DNA of 64,000 nt from Thysanoteuthis rhombus (taxonomy: Eukaryota > Mollusca > Cephalopoda > Oegopsida > Thysanoteuthidae). Location of the stretch: positions 6,100,844-6,164,843 of the forward strand of contig OY735225.1 of assembly GCA_963457665.1 (NCBI GenBank). Reading direction: 5' to 3'. Below the pieces are notes generated by a model. The model saw only the letters and a program-made list of their open reading frames with translations. It was not told the DNA's origin and ran no database searches. Position numbers and translations under genes: made by a program. Positions 38,766 to 50,229 of this stretch are shown piece by piece (the first letter of the stretch is position 1; every line of letters starts with the position of its first letter).

Positions 38766-39178
38766 CTCATATTATATTGAAACTCTCATTTGAAATGATT
38801 TCCCGTTATTACACGGTTAATAAATGACTTTGTTTTGGATTAAATAAGATTGGACTGGTACAAGAATCGAGCCTGCAACCGATAGGGTAGTGTTTCTCTT
38901 CCCATTCAGCTGAAATCATTCCGTCGGATGATTTTTCCATTTCTTGATACAGAACTGTCGAGTTGAAAGAAACAAATAAAGCAGAAATGGACGGTGAATA
39001 AGCAAAGAAAAAAATGAGAATTATAGGTTGAAGCGGTTATCTGTACTTTTGCATTACCAGTTGCAGGTTATATCCCCGTAGCAGCCCCATTTTCTTCAAT
39101 TGCTAATTCTATTTACGTTGTCAAGATCAAGTGATATATTAACCGTGTGATGAGAAGAGATCATTTCAGAATTTAGGA
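38763..39178. mobile_element. Family B foldback element, best copy
   Basis: The left end TTTGAAATGATTTCCCGTTA...CACGGTTAATAAATGAC and the right end GTGATATATTAACCGTGTG...GAGATCATTTCAGA are inverted relatives. The similarity continues inward: the left arm reads GAATCGAGCCTGCAACCGAT (a B box in reverse) and the right arm GTTGCAGGTTATATCCCCG (a B box forward). Two tRNA-like segments therefore sit head to head around a centre of roughly 120 bp. No open frame. This could be a foldback DNA element or two SINE copies inserted in opposite directions. Confidence 0.6.
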
Positions 39179-39554
39179 TCCAGCGTTTCTTTCGCTCAAG
39201 GTTAGGGAACCCGGTTCGCCTTGTTATGTTACCAATGGGGAAGAAGACCTGGATTAATGCTCTCCCCAAGAAAGCGTAACTGCCTGGAGCAAAGTTTGTA
39301 CACTGCTCGGCAGTCAAATTGCCTGCGTTGTTATATATTATGCTGTCTTGCATTTAATATGAGTGTTTATTTAGAAAATATAACAAGCCTGACTGCTTCT
39401 GGGCTTTTCTTTACCCTACCTATATTCCGACTGAAGATGGTAATAGTAACATTTGTATTGCATATTTAGTATACTGGGGAAAAATACCAGAATACTTTTG
39501 GCGCATAGAAGTATTTATCTATTAGAATGAAATAAACCTTTGTATATATGAAAT
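39179..39554. other. No gene recognised
   Basis: Overlapping 85- and 82-codon frames on opposite strands (39,096-39,469); no domain. The part after 39,440 resembles DNA before 26,262 and may belong to family C. Confidence 0.4.
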
Positions 39555-39790
39555 ACATTTGGTGGATATAAAAGACTTGTCAGTTTGGCTCAGTTGGGAA
39601 GTGTGCCGATTCATCGTGATTGATATTGACAGTGAATACATGTTCATTTCATTTATTATTTATGAATTACAAAGAAAATTCTCCTGTTTCTATGAATTGG
39701 ATTCCTGTACCTGTGTGAGACTTGTCAATTTAGTTCAGTTGGTAAGAGACTCGACTACCAATCTATTGGTCGTGATTATGCATAATGTTT
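39555..39790 (+). repeat. Tandem pair of tRNA-like segments (family C)
   Basis: GACTTGTCAGTTTGGCTCAG-TTGGGAAG at about 39,572 and GACTTGTCAATTTAGTTCAG-TTGGTAAG at about 39,720. Both look like the A-box half of a tRNA (TTAGCTCAGTTGGTAAGAGC type), about 150 bp apart. CGTGATTGATATTG or CGTGATTATGCATAA follows each. Confidence 0.45.
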
Positions 39791-39899
39791 GAGGAATATC
39801 TATTTCTATTCCCCTATCCTTGATGAAATTGTACTCGTTGTTATTGTTACGGTAAAAAAAAAGTCAACTCCAGGTTTGGAATGGAATTGGACGAAAATT

Positions 39900-40530
39900 C
39901 AACCTCTCCCCTTGCTTCTTGATTCTTTCTTTCAATGTTCATTCTTCTTTTTCATCTTCTTTTTCTTTTTTTATTTTTTCTCCCTTCTTTTATTCTTCAT
40001 TCTTTCCATTTTTCATTTTCATTCTTTTTCTCTTTATTCCTCATTCTTACTTTCAATCTTCATTCTTCTACTTCATCTTCTTATTCTTTTTCATTTCATC
40101 TTTCATTCTTCCTTTCATTCTTCATTTTAAAAAAAAATCTTTTTCAGTTTCCATCCTTCTTCTTTTCCGTGCTTTCTTTCAATCTTCATTTTTCTTCTTA
40201 ATCTTTTTTTCTTTTTTATATAATTCTTCATTCTTTCTTGGATTTTTCATTTTTTCTTTTTCTTTCTCATTCTTCATTCTTATTCTTATTGTTTGTCCTC
40301 CTCATTCTTTCTTTCAATCTTGATTTTTCTTCTTTGTGCTCTTTTTCACCTTTTATTCCTTCCTCATTCCTTCTTTCATTCTTCATTTTTATCATTTTTC
40401 TTTTCTTTCTTCGGTTCGCTTTTCTTTCTGGTAATTCTCTATCTTTCTTTCGTTTTCTTCTTTCCTCCTTATTCTCACACCTTTCCGATCAATTCCTCTC
40501 CCTTCAGATCACTTGGAGTAGCAGTAAATG
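39900..40530. repeat. Pyrimidine-rich tract with TTCATTCTT-type units
   Basis: Over 600 bp of T and C with recurring TTCATTCTTCTTTTTC-like units. The Phe-, Ser- and Leu-rich frames of 88-134 codons are artefacts of this. Confidence 0.85.
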
Positions 40531-40810
40531 AACATAAGATTTTATTGGAGGAGTTATTTCCCTTGACAGCCTCCTCCCTTCCCTCCAAGTACTTGCCAAC
40601 ATCCTTCTTCGCACATGCGCCGTCCCCCTAGCTAGACCTACACTATCCGAACTACTTCCCTATCTCCATTGAAAAGCCAATTTCATCAGTTTCATCACGA
40701 AGCCCGACTCCCCCATCATACGGTCACCGCCTAAACCCAATCAACAAAGAACTAGATAAAAATGGCGGAAGGCAATTCCCGCCCTTTCCTTCATTTCCCC
40801 AGGCAGAGTG

Positions 40811-41305
40811 AATACATCTATCTCTGTCTGTTCTTTCTATCAATCTATCTATTTAAGTGTGTTCATAACTACTTTATCTGTTCATGACGATCTATCTATC
40901 TATTCCAGTCCGTTCGTGAGTATCTGTCTATTTATCTATTTCAGTCTGTTCATGACTATCCGCCTATCTATTCCAGTCTCTTCAGAACTATTAATCTACC
41001 TATTTCAGTCTCTTCATAACTATCAGTCGATCTATTTCAGTCTCTTCATGACAATCTATTTCAGGGTGTTCATGATTATCTATCTATTTTAGGCTCTTTA
41101 TGATTATCCGTCTGTCTTTTTCAGTCTCTTCACGACTATCTGTCTATTTATATATCAATCTACCTTAGTCTCTTCATGACTATCTACGTATCTATATCAG
41201 TGTATTCATGACTATCTGTCTATATATCTATCAATCTACTTCAGTCTGTCTATGACTACACATCCATATATTTCTCAATGTCTCAATATCTATCAGTCCA
41301 TATCT
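40811..41305. repeat. Minisatellite, period about 40 bp
   Basis: Recurring unit built from CAGTCTCTTCATGACTATC plus a variable run of CTATCTAT or CTGTCTAT. At least ten diverged units. Confidence 0.8.
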
Positions 41306-42042
41306 GCAATTCTCAGCCTCTCTTCCTCCGTTCGCCAAAACCTGTGAATTCTGAACCACAAACATTTACCCTCAACCTGCGCAAGTACACTTTAACTTGG
41401 CGCTGGTTCCCCACGGACAAGCTCCACTTTCTTCTCACATCACGAGCTTAGCTTACTTTCTGGCTTGTTTCATTCTTTTTACAACTGTATGCGATTTATG
41501 GCAGTAAGGTAACATCGAACGTGGCTGTGGTCTGTAGCGTGAATAGTGCAAAGAGATATCACGAAAAGAGAAATTAAAAAAAAGCGAGGTAAAGACGATA
41601 GGAACAGTATGAGCTATGGGTTTGAGGGATTTGAATAGGGAATGAGTCGGAAGAAAATGTTTCTTTTCTGCATGAGAAACAGGTAGTTAAAAATAGAAAA
41701 CAATCAGAACAGAATTTATTTCATGTCCTACAGGTTGGTTGACGGTTGCATAAGTGAATTTGAAAGGATCGGTCACGTTTGAATTTTTGTTCCATTCCAA
41801 CTATCGATTACGTGAAGTTTTCTGTGGACTCACGTTCTCATCTTAGTTTATTTTTTGGTCCCAGCGTTTCGACCAGTGTACCCTACAACCGTTTCCGGGA
41901 TAAAGGGGGCATATTTTTTGATGGTATGGCCCATCTTGCCGATCGACTGGAAACTTTTGCGTCGTTTGAATTCCGTTGTCTGATATTTAGCGTGACTGAT
42001 TCTTTTTTTTTTCTTACCAGTTGCTTTTTGTCTTCATCTGAT
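41306..42042. other. No gene recognised
   Basis: Less AT-rich than average. An 89-codon frame (41,779-42,048) lacks a domain and ends at the LINE boundary. Confidence 0.45.
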
Positions 42043-42330
42043 TTTTAACGTCTGTCGTTGGACACAAACGTTCCCCACGATCCGCAATATTTCTCTATCA
42101 TGGGCGTTTTGGAGCGAGTATTTCCTGAAAGTGTTTTGTTCATCCCTCCACCTTTTATTTTGTCGGCCTCAGTTTCGCATCTGGTCTCCAGTGATCCATG
42201 TTGTGAGTCCTGATGTCCATCGGTTGTCTTTCATTCCTGCAACATGACCAGCCTGTGTCTCTAATCATTGTCAAAGTCCTGTGGTTGTCTGGCGTTCATA
42301 CCGTGAGTGGGGGCTTTTCAGGAAAAAAAT
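42043..42330 (-). mobile_element. RTE-type LINE, 3' end fragment
   Basis: On the minus strand: GCTGGTCATGTTGCAGGAAT (AGHVAGM), then KDNRWTSGLTTW, RQNKRWRDEQN, AHDREIL and a final GACAGACGTTAAAA that matches the 3' end at 60,700. A second short string GGTATGAACGCCAGACAACC just upstream looks like an extra copy of the same block, suggesting a local duplication. No simple-repeat tail follows. Confidence 0.7.
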
Positions 42331-43187
42331 CTTCGTCTGACATGGTCAGTTGTAATGACCACCATTTGAATTTGTTTTTATCTGAAACCGGGGCCAGATT
42401 ACTCGTGCCAATGCTCCAAGAAAAATGGTAGTAAGAGTAAAAAAAGATGGCAAATTGACTCTATCAACTCGAGGTCGACTTGTTTGATAACAGGAAATAC
42501 CAATAAAGGACATGAAATGGGATACGCACTTTTGGAATAATATTGCATGGAGAAACGAATTCTATTTTCTTTTCTTTACCTTTGAAATTTCAATGAGGCG
42601 AGGGAGTTTAACCCTGGCACAGCCGAGCTTGTTTATTCAACTCTTGCAGGGTCATTCAAGCTATCTACCCCCTATGTAAGTTTTAATATCAATTCAGCTA
42701 TACCGTCGTTGCCAAATAAGATGCTTTTCAAGTTATTTTTCTTTCTTTATAATTCGTGAGTTCAGCGTTGACAGTATTTTTCCCTTTAAATTCATGTTTC
42801 AAAATCCAGGGCCAACAATTGAAATGTTTTCCCTTGATTATTCAAATTTGAATGTGACTCTCAGAACAGAAAAAAATGAAATGTCACTTTTAAACAAGCA
42901 ATAAAGATTGCTGCTCGTATCCATCATATTTCTTTGATTTTCTTCATTTCTTTTTCAATCACATTTAGATCAATCTATTTATATCTGTTGATCTGAGTTT
43001 TTGCATGTGTGTATGCATCCATTCAATCTATCTATATGTATCGGTATAGGTTTTTTTATCTATTTATCCGTCTCTTTATCAGTTTAGTTCTCTCCCGTAA
43101 CACACACATGTATATCAGTGTGTCTATCTATGCGTTTGTGTAGTTGCATGAGTGTATATGAGTACTCATTTAAAGCTTATTTGTCTG

Positions 43188-43189
<2 letters not shown>
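42331..43189. other. No gene recognised
   Basis: No repeat or domain seen. TCTATCTATATG-type strings appear after 42,965. Confidence 0.5.
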
Positions 43190-43260
<71 letters not shown>

Positions 43261-43265
43261 TATAC
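43190..43265. repeat. (TA)n microsatellite
   Basis: About 36 TA units. Confidence 0.95.
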
Positions 43266-43705
43266 TAAGACTCCTGAACAAGTACTGGATGCAAAATATT
43301 TTTTATCAATTTTGCCCTATTTACTCAGCTATCACATAGTTTTATCGGTTAAATTGAGGGAAAACAAGGTGATGCAGCTGATAAAGGTTAATTTTGTAAC
43401 CTTCCCCAAAAACTGCCGTCAGGAAGAGCACCCCACGCCATTCAGTACGCCTTTGTCTTTGACAGTTACCAGAGTGTTTCAATTTATCTGGACTAATTTC
43501 ATTCCAACTTCACTAAGGTAGTCAGAAATAGTCTACCATTCGCTAAAAGCTTTTATGGCTCAAAACACTAAAAACTTATAAAACAGTCAAAATACTAATT
43601 AATTAGATTGATAATTAGATAATTGAGTATTCGACTTGCACGGATTTCCACTTAAGGCAGCTTTTGACTTTGAGCCAAACAACATAAAAATTCAACACCG
43701 AACAG

Positions 43706-43708
<3 letters not shown>
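43266..43708. other. No gene recognised
   Basis: A 69-codon frame (43,312-43,521) without a domain; nothing else. Confidence 0.5.
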
Positions 43709-43775
<67 letters not shown>

Positions 43776-43830
43776 CAGACAGAGACAGAGACAGAGAGAC
43801 AGAGAGAGACAGAGAGAGACAGAGAGAGAA
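43709..43830. repeat. Compound (TA)n(GA)n(GACA)n microsatellite
   Basis: About 15 TA units, 14 GA units, then mixed GACA and GAGA units. Confidence 0.95.
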
Positions 43831-44768
43831 AGGATGAGTAGATAGATCAGCAGATATCTATATCTGACTTAAGTGGTTGCTGGAACTTGCTTTCTTTTCA
43901 GCCCTCAGGATCGATGTTCCAATCCAGTGGGCTAAAATTTCTATTACCGGTTTTTAGAACCCTGTTAACCCTTGGGTAAAAAGCCTCTGCAATTCATTCC
44001 TACTCTTTAATAGTTTCTCAATCTGCAAAATACGTATATGTATAAAAAGCACACTTGTATCCTGCAAATCTATTTCAAAATACAATTTAAAACAAGTTCA
44101 TGGAACCTGGGATTTGAAGTAGGAAAGATAACACAGGATCAACACAAGCGAAACAAAGTGCAAATGATGTTTCTTGATAATGAAAGTAAGCGAGAGAAAA
44201 TTACCTGCGATAAATCAGTTCTGAAAACACGTCAAAGGGATGAAAAATAAATGAAAATTCAAAATAGGGAAAAAAAAACAAAACAAAAATAGGAAAACAC
44301 TAGCAACAAACTTAGGAAGAAGGATGCCAGTCAAATATTAAATTTAGATAAAATTTGGATACTTAGATTGATTTAAAGTGAGTTAATTCTTTCTTTGGTT
44401 TTAGAGAAATGTCAACACTTTAAGATAAAATACTCACTGTAACTGTTCTGGCATATGACGCATGGATACTGTTCACTAGTCGTCCACATTTGACATTTGA
44501 AATCTAATCCTTCTGGGCCTTTCACTGAATGTTGACGGCTGCAATGGTGGTCTCAGCTGAACCAGATGGCTCCAACCAATAGAAAGTTCTGTGACTGAGA
44601 GCCACAAGTAGGAAGAGCCGGTGATAAACCTAGATGAAAAAATGGAGCCCACGGGATATGAAGAAGGGGGCAAATAAGGGAGATATTCGCAAGATATTGG
44701 AGGATCATCGTCATCTTTTGCGTCTGACGTTGGGCATGCTCTGTCCCCAAGGTCTACCAGACTTCTCT
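43831..44768. other. No gene recognised
   Basis: Frames of 65-70 codons only. 43,910-43,945 (GGATCGATGTTCCAATCC) is faintly B-box-like. Confidence 0.45.
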
Positions 44769-44788
44769 GTCCGTCTATCTGTCAGTCC

Positions 44789-44843
<55 letters not shown>

Positions 44844-44860
44844 CCTCTCTCTCTCTCTCT
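44769..44860. repeat. (GTCT)n(CT)n microsatellite at a LINE 3' end
   Basis: GTCT-type units followed by CT units. On the minus strand it is (GA)n(GACA)n running directly out of the LINE fragment at 44,861. Confidence 0.9.
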
Positions 44861-45250
44861 CGTGGGCATTACTGGACAAGTACTTTCTGAGCTTATCTAC
44901 TTCGCTACGTCATCTTTTCTATCAGCCACAATTTTACGTATGATTTCTGAGGATCCATGCTGTATTTCACAACGTCTGATGGTTGTCTGGCATTCTTGTT
45001 ACATGACCAGCCCATAGCCATTCTTATGTATTTTATGATATCTCTGACATCTATTTTCCTTCTAGTATACTCTGTTGTCTTGTGATCTCCACTCACAATA
45101 TTTGGCACGATTCTATTACTGCATAGTTTTCAGTTTGAGGGTCAATATTTTGATTAGGTTTCATATTTTCTGATAGGTAACTATCAGAAGGAAGCATTTG
45201 TTGGATACATTGTCTTTGGAGTGGTTCTTTTCTCGTAGGTTAAGCATGCT
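44861..45250 (-). mobile_element. RTE-type LINE, 3' end fragment
   Basis: On the minus strand: TEYTRRKIDVRDIIKYIRMA, then ATGGGCTGGTCATGTAACA (GHV block) and ATGCCAGACAACC, then AGTAGATAAGCTCAGAAAGT and GCCCACGAGAGAG. The last string equals the HDRE block of the 60,465 copy but dissolves into GA repeats. Several frame changes lie between blocks. Confidence 0.7.
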
Positions 45251-46189
45251 CTACTGGAGGGTTTCTAACGATACTTGGTATGATTTTTTTCTCTCGTGAA
45301 TTTCATTGGTATTTGTTCTCCTAAGTTGATGAAACGGTCTATCTTCTTCAGGGCCACGTTTTTGATTCTGATAATTGTACGTTTGGCCTAAATATGTTTG
45401 TTGTACCAAAACGGACTTGAATGAAGGAAAATGGTCTGGAAGGATATTGTTGTCAAAGTCGTACTCAGAAGGTGATTTCGTTTTTGTCACGTAAGAACCA
45501 TGACAATGGCCTCATCGAAAGTAAAACTATTCAAGACTGCCAAGGAGGCTGGAATTTGACCTGCAGCCATATTTGAATCCAATTAAAAGATTTATAAAGA
45601 ATAATTGGGTTTACCGGAACACTCCTCCCACTTTGTTTTTTTAGTTCATATCTGGAACTGCCTTGATTTATACATGGAAGTATTTACATTCTCAGATTAT
45701 CAATTAAAATAATATCCAGGAAACATTTTATTGAGTTCCTTTCGATGGATGAATTCAAATATCTTTATCAGTGAAAGAAAAACTTTATTAATGAATGTTG
45801 AAATACTTTCAAATCTTATGAGCCAATTCATGTATGCTTCACTCAGAGGAGAGTCTGACACTGGAGAAACTGGATTTCTTCTCCGATGTACTTACCAGCA
45901 AGAAAGTTTACAGGTAGTTCTGTGCGTGTGCAATAGGCATCATCCGCTCCTGAACTATGAACCTTTTCTTCATTCTGTCCATGTGACTCTTTCTCCCCAC
46001 CATCCAAAACTGATTTATCTCATTCTGCTCTCTGCAAGTTACTTCTCTCTCTACATCCACATTCCTTTCCTTCTTTCTTTCTTTGTTTTCCTTTCTTTCA
46101 CTTCATGATTTTTTTACTCTTTCGTTGTCCTCCCTTTCTTCGTCGTTTGAGCTTCTGTTTTTCCTTCCCTTGCCCTCCTCCCCACGGCC
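45251..46189. other. No gene recognised
   Basis: A 125-codon plus frame (45,731-46,108) starts ordinary (RWMNSNIFISERKTLLMNVE) and ends in pyrimidine DNA. No domain; low support. Confidence 0.4.
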
Positions 46190-46420
46190 AACACACTTCA
46201 TTCCCCTTTTTATCCTCCTGCTCTTTCGCCAATTGCAAACGGATGTCACGTGACATTAAGCCATTTTAGCCATCACGCAAGACTGGCTTATGGCGCCCCG
46301 GGCGATTTTTATGTCTTTAGTCTCGACTCAATTGACCAATCAGAATTCGGATTGTCTCTTGCTTGGGTCCAACGGCCAGAAACTAATAGCGCCATTAACT
46401 CTGATTGGAATCCCCCACTG
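46190..46420. promoter_or_regulatory. Possible promoter-like island
   Basis: A less AT-rich patch with GTCACGTGAC (E box) near 46,245, CCAAT-type strings near 46,230 and 46,337, a reverse ATTGG near 46,405 and GGCGCC near 46,291. No TATA box, start site or downstream first exon can be shown. The grouping may be chance. Confidence 0.15.
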
Positions 46421-46935
46421 TTTCTTTTCTCCCACTCTCTTACACCGTTCATAACGAATGAAAGTCTGAATCTTTCAAATACATTGGGTGAATACAACAA
46501 TCAGATCCTGTTGATAATTGTGACGCTTTTCACCAATTCAACAAATCGCTTTACACCATTTATCATCCCTCTACCATGATCAACCTTTACGGAATATTTG
46601 ACATCACAAATGTTCAAACTGTTTTTTCCCCCTATCTGACTGGTAGGTTGAACGATTCAATGAGTACTTGACTTGAATACAATTTTTCCTATGCCGTGGT
46701 CAGTTAGAATATCTTAAAAGCCTTCAATAGCAGGTTTGCTCCTTACTGCTTTCCATCTGGTTGCCATGATCGCCATATACTACATATTTGTCATGGCAAC
46801 TTTCTGAATTTATGTTTATACCGCTATAACAGTCAATTGCTCGGAAGATTAACGGTGATCCGAAGTCAAACCTAAGGCTTAGACAATTAGTGTACGCTCC
46901 GCACTAATTACCGGAAGGCATGAATCCGTCTTCCT
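46421..46935. other. No gene recognised
   Basis: The 109-codon frame 46,250-46,579 crosses the promoter-like patch and shows no domain. Rest is unique-looking. Confidence 0.45.
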
Positions 46936-47095
46936 CTGTGGCTCGAGCAGCTACTTCGGTAGCAGCTTTCTTAGGGGTAGGTAGAATCACTACGGTAACA
47001 GCTTCTTCAGGGGTAGGTGGAACTACTTGGAGAGCAGCTTCCCAAGGGGGGCGGATTTTTTCGAGAGCAACTCTATCATGGGCAGGAGCAGCTCC
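46936..47095 (+). repeat. Diverged minisatellite, period 33-39 bp
   Basis: Units share GGTAGCAGCTTCTTAGGGG and TAGGTGGAACTACT. Four units in a row, all multiples of three, keep one 60-codon frame open (Ala, Ser, Gly and Thr rich). Coding is possible but unsupported. Confidence 0.6.
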
Positions 47096-49689
47096 AACCT
47101 GAATAGCCCAGGCTGAAGTGAGTAGCTCTGCTTTTGGTTTTTGTCATATGTGAGTCTATTTAACGTACGATTGACCGAAGCGAGTAGCCATGAGATATTT
47201 GTAGCTAAAGCAGGGACGTCTGAAACTTATTACTTCTACTTCATAGACCAGAACCCAAATTGCGCTTATAGGTATCACTGTAGGTGGCAAAACTTGATTA
47301 TGATTTTCGAAAATATTATTTTGGTACGATCAGCATTCGTAATTTCTGGTTTAGTCACATTTATGAACTCATGGAGTCACCAACCCTTTACGGAAAATTC
47401 CATTTTAGACGCTGGTGTAAAACTTGTCAAGGCACATGATTAGGAAATCTTACTATGTTTTACGATAGAGTGTTTCTTATCATTTTAAAGGGGACGTACA
47501 TCTCCAGTTAGGCTCAGTTATGAAATGTTGCAACTGAGGTCTCGTGAGCTCTTCAAACTATGATTGATACTCACTGTTCGATGAACGTCACCTAAACTAA
47601 GTAGTTTCAACTGGCCCAGTGGCATCTAGGTACATCAGGGTCACAGAACACAAAGATTGAAGTACATCCAAGATTTCAAGGTTTCTTCCAAGAAAGATGT
47701 ATGTTTGAAATGTTGGTATATGGTGTGCTCTGACCTTTAAATACACACAAATCCATAGAAGGTTTTGTGTCAACAAAAGTCGATGAACAGTGAAGATTTC
47801 TCTGTTGGGATAGAGATCCCTATTTGGATTAAATTTCACACCCTCGTTCATTCCATGTTACAAATCATTCTCCAGTGAGTGTCAGTTGAAAGAAACTTTT
47901 AGGGATTTATCCCGAAAAACAATTTTAAAAGTTCTTATTGTCCATTTTTATGTTCCATTAAGTACCTGCTAGTAACAGTAATTTCAAAATTGTGTACAAC
48001 AAAAAAAACTTTTCATTAATAGTCTGATTTCTTTACGTTTGCTTTCTGTTTCTAACTTCGAATGAACTAAGATTTGAAATTTTAGGATTAACAATCGGGA
48101 TCACCTTCTCTATATTGTACAAAGACGCTTTTATTGTCCATTGTTTTTTACAGACCAGACAATATTTTTGTGCTTCTTGTGCATCCGTAGCTCTGAGCTA
48201 ACCTATGATATTAAGCACCATACGCCACTGATTTAAACCAAGTCTCAATGTTAACAAATACTCTGACGCCAACCAGTCTCATCAGACAACAACGAAAGTT
48301 CTTGCATGGAGATAAAAACAAACAAACCAAGACATCGATCAGTCTAAGAAAATACTAAAGGCAAAACATGGTTCATACCTTATGAACGAATTCCTCCTTT
48401 AAACTAAATTACTCATCGAACTAATATACATCACACACAGAACAAATGATTGAGAATACTATTCCAATCCTGTGATTTTCGATGCCTCTCTAATATAAGC
48501 AACACACAAGTCATTCACGGCATTCTTGCCCCGGGGCAAAGTTTTTGGACCACACAACAACACTCTCAGCTTGTTCATACACATAGTAACTATAATTATT
48601 GCGATGCTCCTTTTCACAACGGAGTGATTTAGCTTTGTATTAAATGTTATCGGAATAAGTTTCTGTTTTAGGTAATACTTATGAAGACAGAGAGTAATAA
48701 ACCGAAAGAAGCTAATCACTTCCAATATCATAAGATACTTCAAGTCTTGTCATCAGACCTCCAGAAGTTGGAGCTTCTTCTCATTCGAATTAATTTGATG
48801 AGTTTCTCTTCCAATAATCTGTCTCATCTGAATTTCCACAATGAATCATTATTACACACATATTCACACCGGATAGTGCTGTCATCTCAGTTGTTATTGT
48901 CACAACGTTTTGGATGTTCTGTCCTCCGTTTTTGTGGGGGTGGACTGTTGTAACTGAGTTTAAAATCTCCCAAAGTTACTAACTACTATAAACGTCCGAA
49001 AAAAAAAAATGTAATGGACACTGACCGAACCGTTGTGACTATTACAATTAAGATGAAGGTACTGATCCGAATAAATTAATCTATTGTTATTTGTTCTTTC
49101 AAAAGAATCATGATAAAAGTAGTTTTAAATGGTTTTCAAGTGGTTAGAATCATGCTAAAATGGTACAAATACATGGTAGAAAATGTTTAATAAAAGACTT
49201 AATGGTATCTGTTTTTTTTATCTGCCTTTAATTGAGATTGTAACTTGTTTTAGACGGGAAAAGAAAGTTCTTCACTCAATCTTCACCTAGAAAGAAATCT
49301 GTTAATATAGCATTTATGCCAGACATCCGAAAAAAAAAAGCCAAACCAAAAAGGATGATACATTCTGGTCGAACACATTACCAAGTAATTATAGAGTGAA
49401 ACAGGCTGGACATTGCAGACGTGTTGGAACATCATGAGAGAGAAACGCTGGAAAAAGTCTGATGAAATGTCCCCTGGACAAATAGACAAAAAGCTGGATT
49501 CCTTGATAGAATTTGGGGAGACGGGCAAATTCAGTGCCACTGTCAAAGAGTAACGAAGTGGAGATATTGAAAGGTTGCATTGAAATAAACTTACCTAATA
49601 TAATTAGATAGTCCCTTCACGTTCTTCATGTGTGTCTCAAGAATTTATAAGAAATTGTCTACCTAAACTGTCATCCGAACTGCCCACAA
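47096..49689. other. No gene recognised
   Basis: Longest frame is 100 codons (47,141-47,443), of ordinary composition but without a domain. 47,500-47,560 (TTAGGCTCAGTTATGAAATG) resembles a family C A box. 49,400-49,440 (CAGGCTGGACATTGCAGACG) faintly resembles an RTE block but nothing around it confirms it. Confidence 0.4.
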
Positions 49690-50112
49690 AGGTTTCTTCA
49701 GTTTTTAAGTTGGTCTGAACTCGTTGGCCGGCTGATTATGCATGTATCATAAGTCAAATCTACACCAATAGAGCTTTAAATCTGGAAAATTAAGTAATCA
49801 TTCCTTAATATGTCTACAAACTTCTTTATTTTCGAGAATCCCCTCCCACATCGAAAAAGATTTCTCAGTGTAGGGTTTGATTTAATTTACAATGTAGCTT
49901 CATCTTAAAGTGGTTCCATTTTGTGTTCGTTGCATTCATGTATATTTTTGGACCATCTAAACGCAATAGTGATGCAACCAAAAGGCATGAGGAGAAAAAT
50001 TTTGATTCATTACCTTTTTTTTCCAATGATGTAATTGATCACCAATATATGGCATACTGCCTTAAAGACGTTGGTCATGTAATGGTTTCTATTGAATGAC
50101 TAACCAGATCTG
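49690..50112 (-). repeat. Family A dispersed repeat, full-length minus copy
   Basis: Ends with TTGAATGACTAACCAGATCT (left end in reverse). It includes GTTGGTCATGTAATGG, GTAATTGATCACC, TTTACAATGTAG and CACCAATAGAGCT, and reaches the tail near GCCGGCTGATTATGC. Confidence 0.65.
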
Positions 50113-50229
50113 ATTATTCTTCGACCACTTTGCTTGCCAGGGTTGATTGGGTTAGATTTGTGTCTGCTTATTGGATTGGATTAGAGGAATCTCATTTTTT
50201 GGTGACAAATGGGATTTGACAATTTGACA

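Noticed and set aside
46250-46579. 109-codon frame as a gene next to the promoter-like patch
   Set aside because: Composition is ordinary but no domain is visible, and another frame on minus overlaps it.
47141-47443. 100-codon frame as a gene
   Set aside because: No domain, no splice or promoter context, and length within chance for this window size.
49389-49580. RTE fragment suggested by CAGGCTGGACATTGCAGACG
   Set aside because: Neighbouring LINE blocks are missing, so one short resemblance is not enough.
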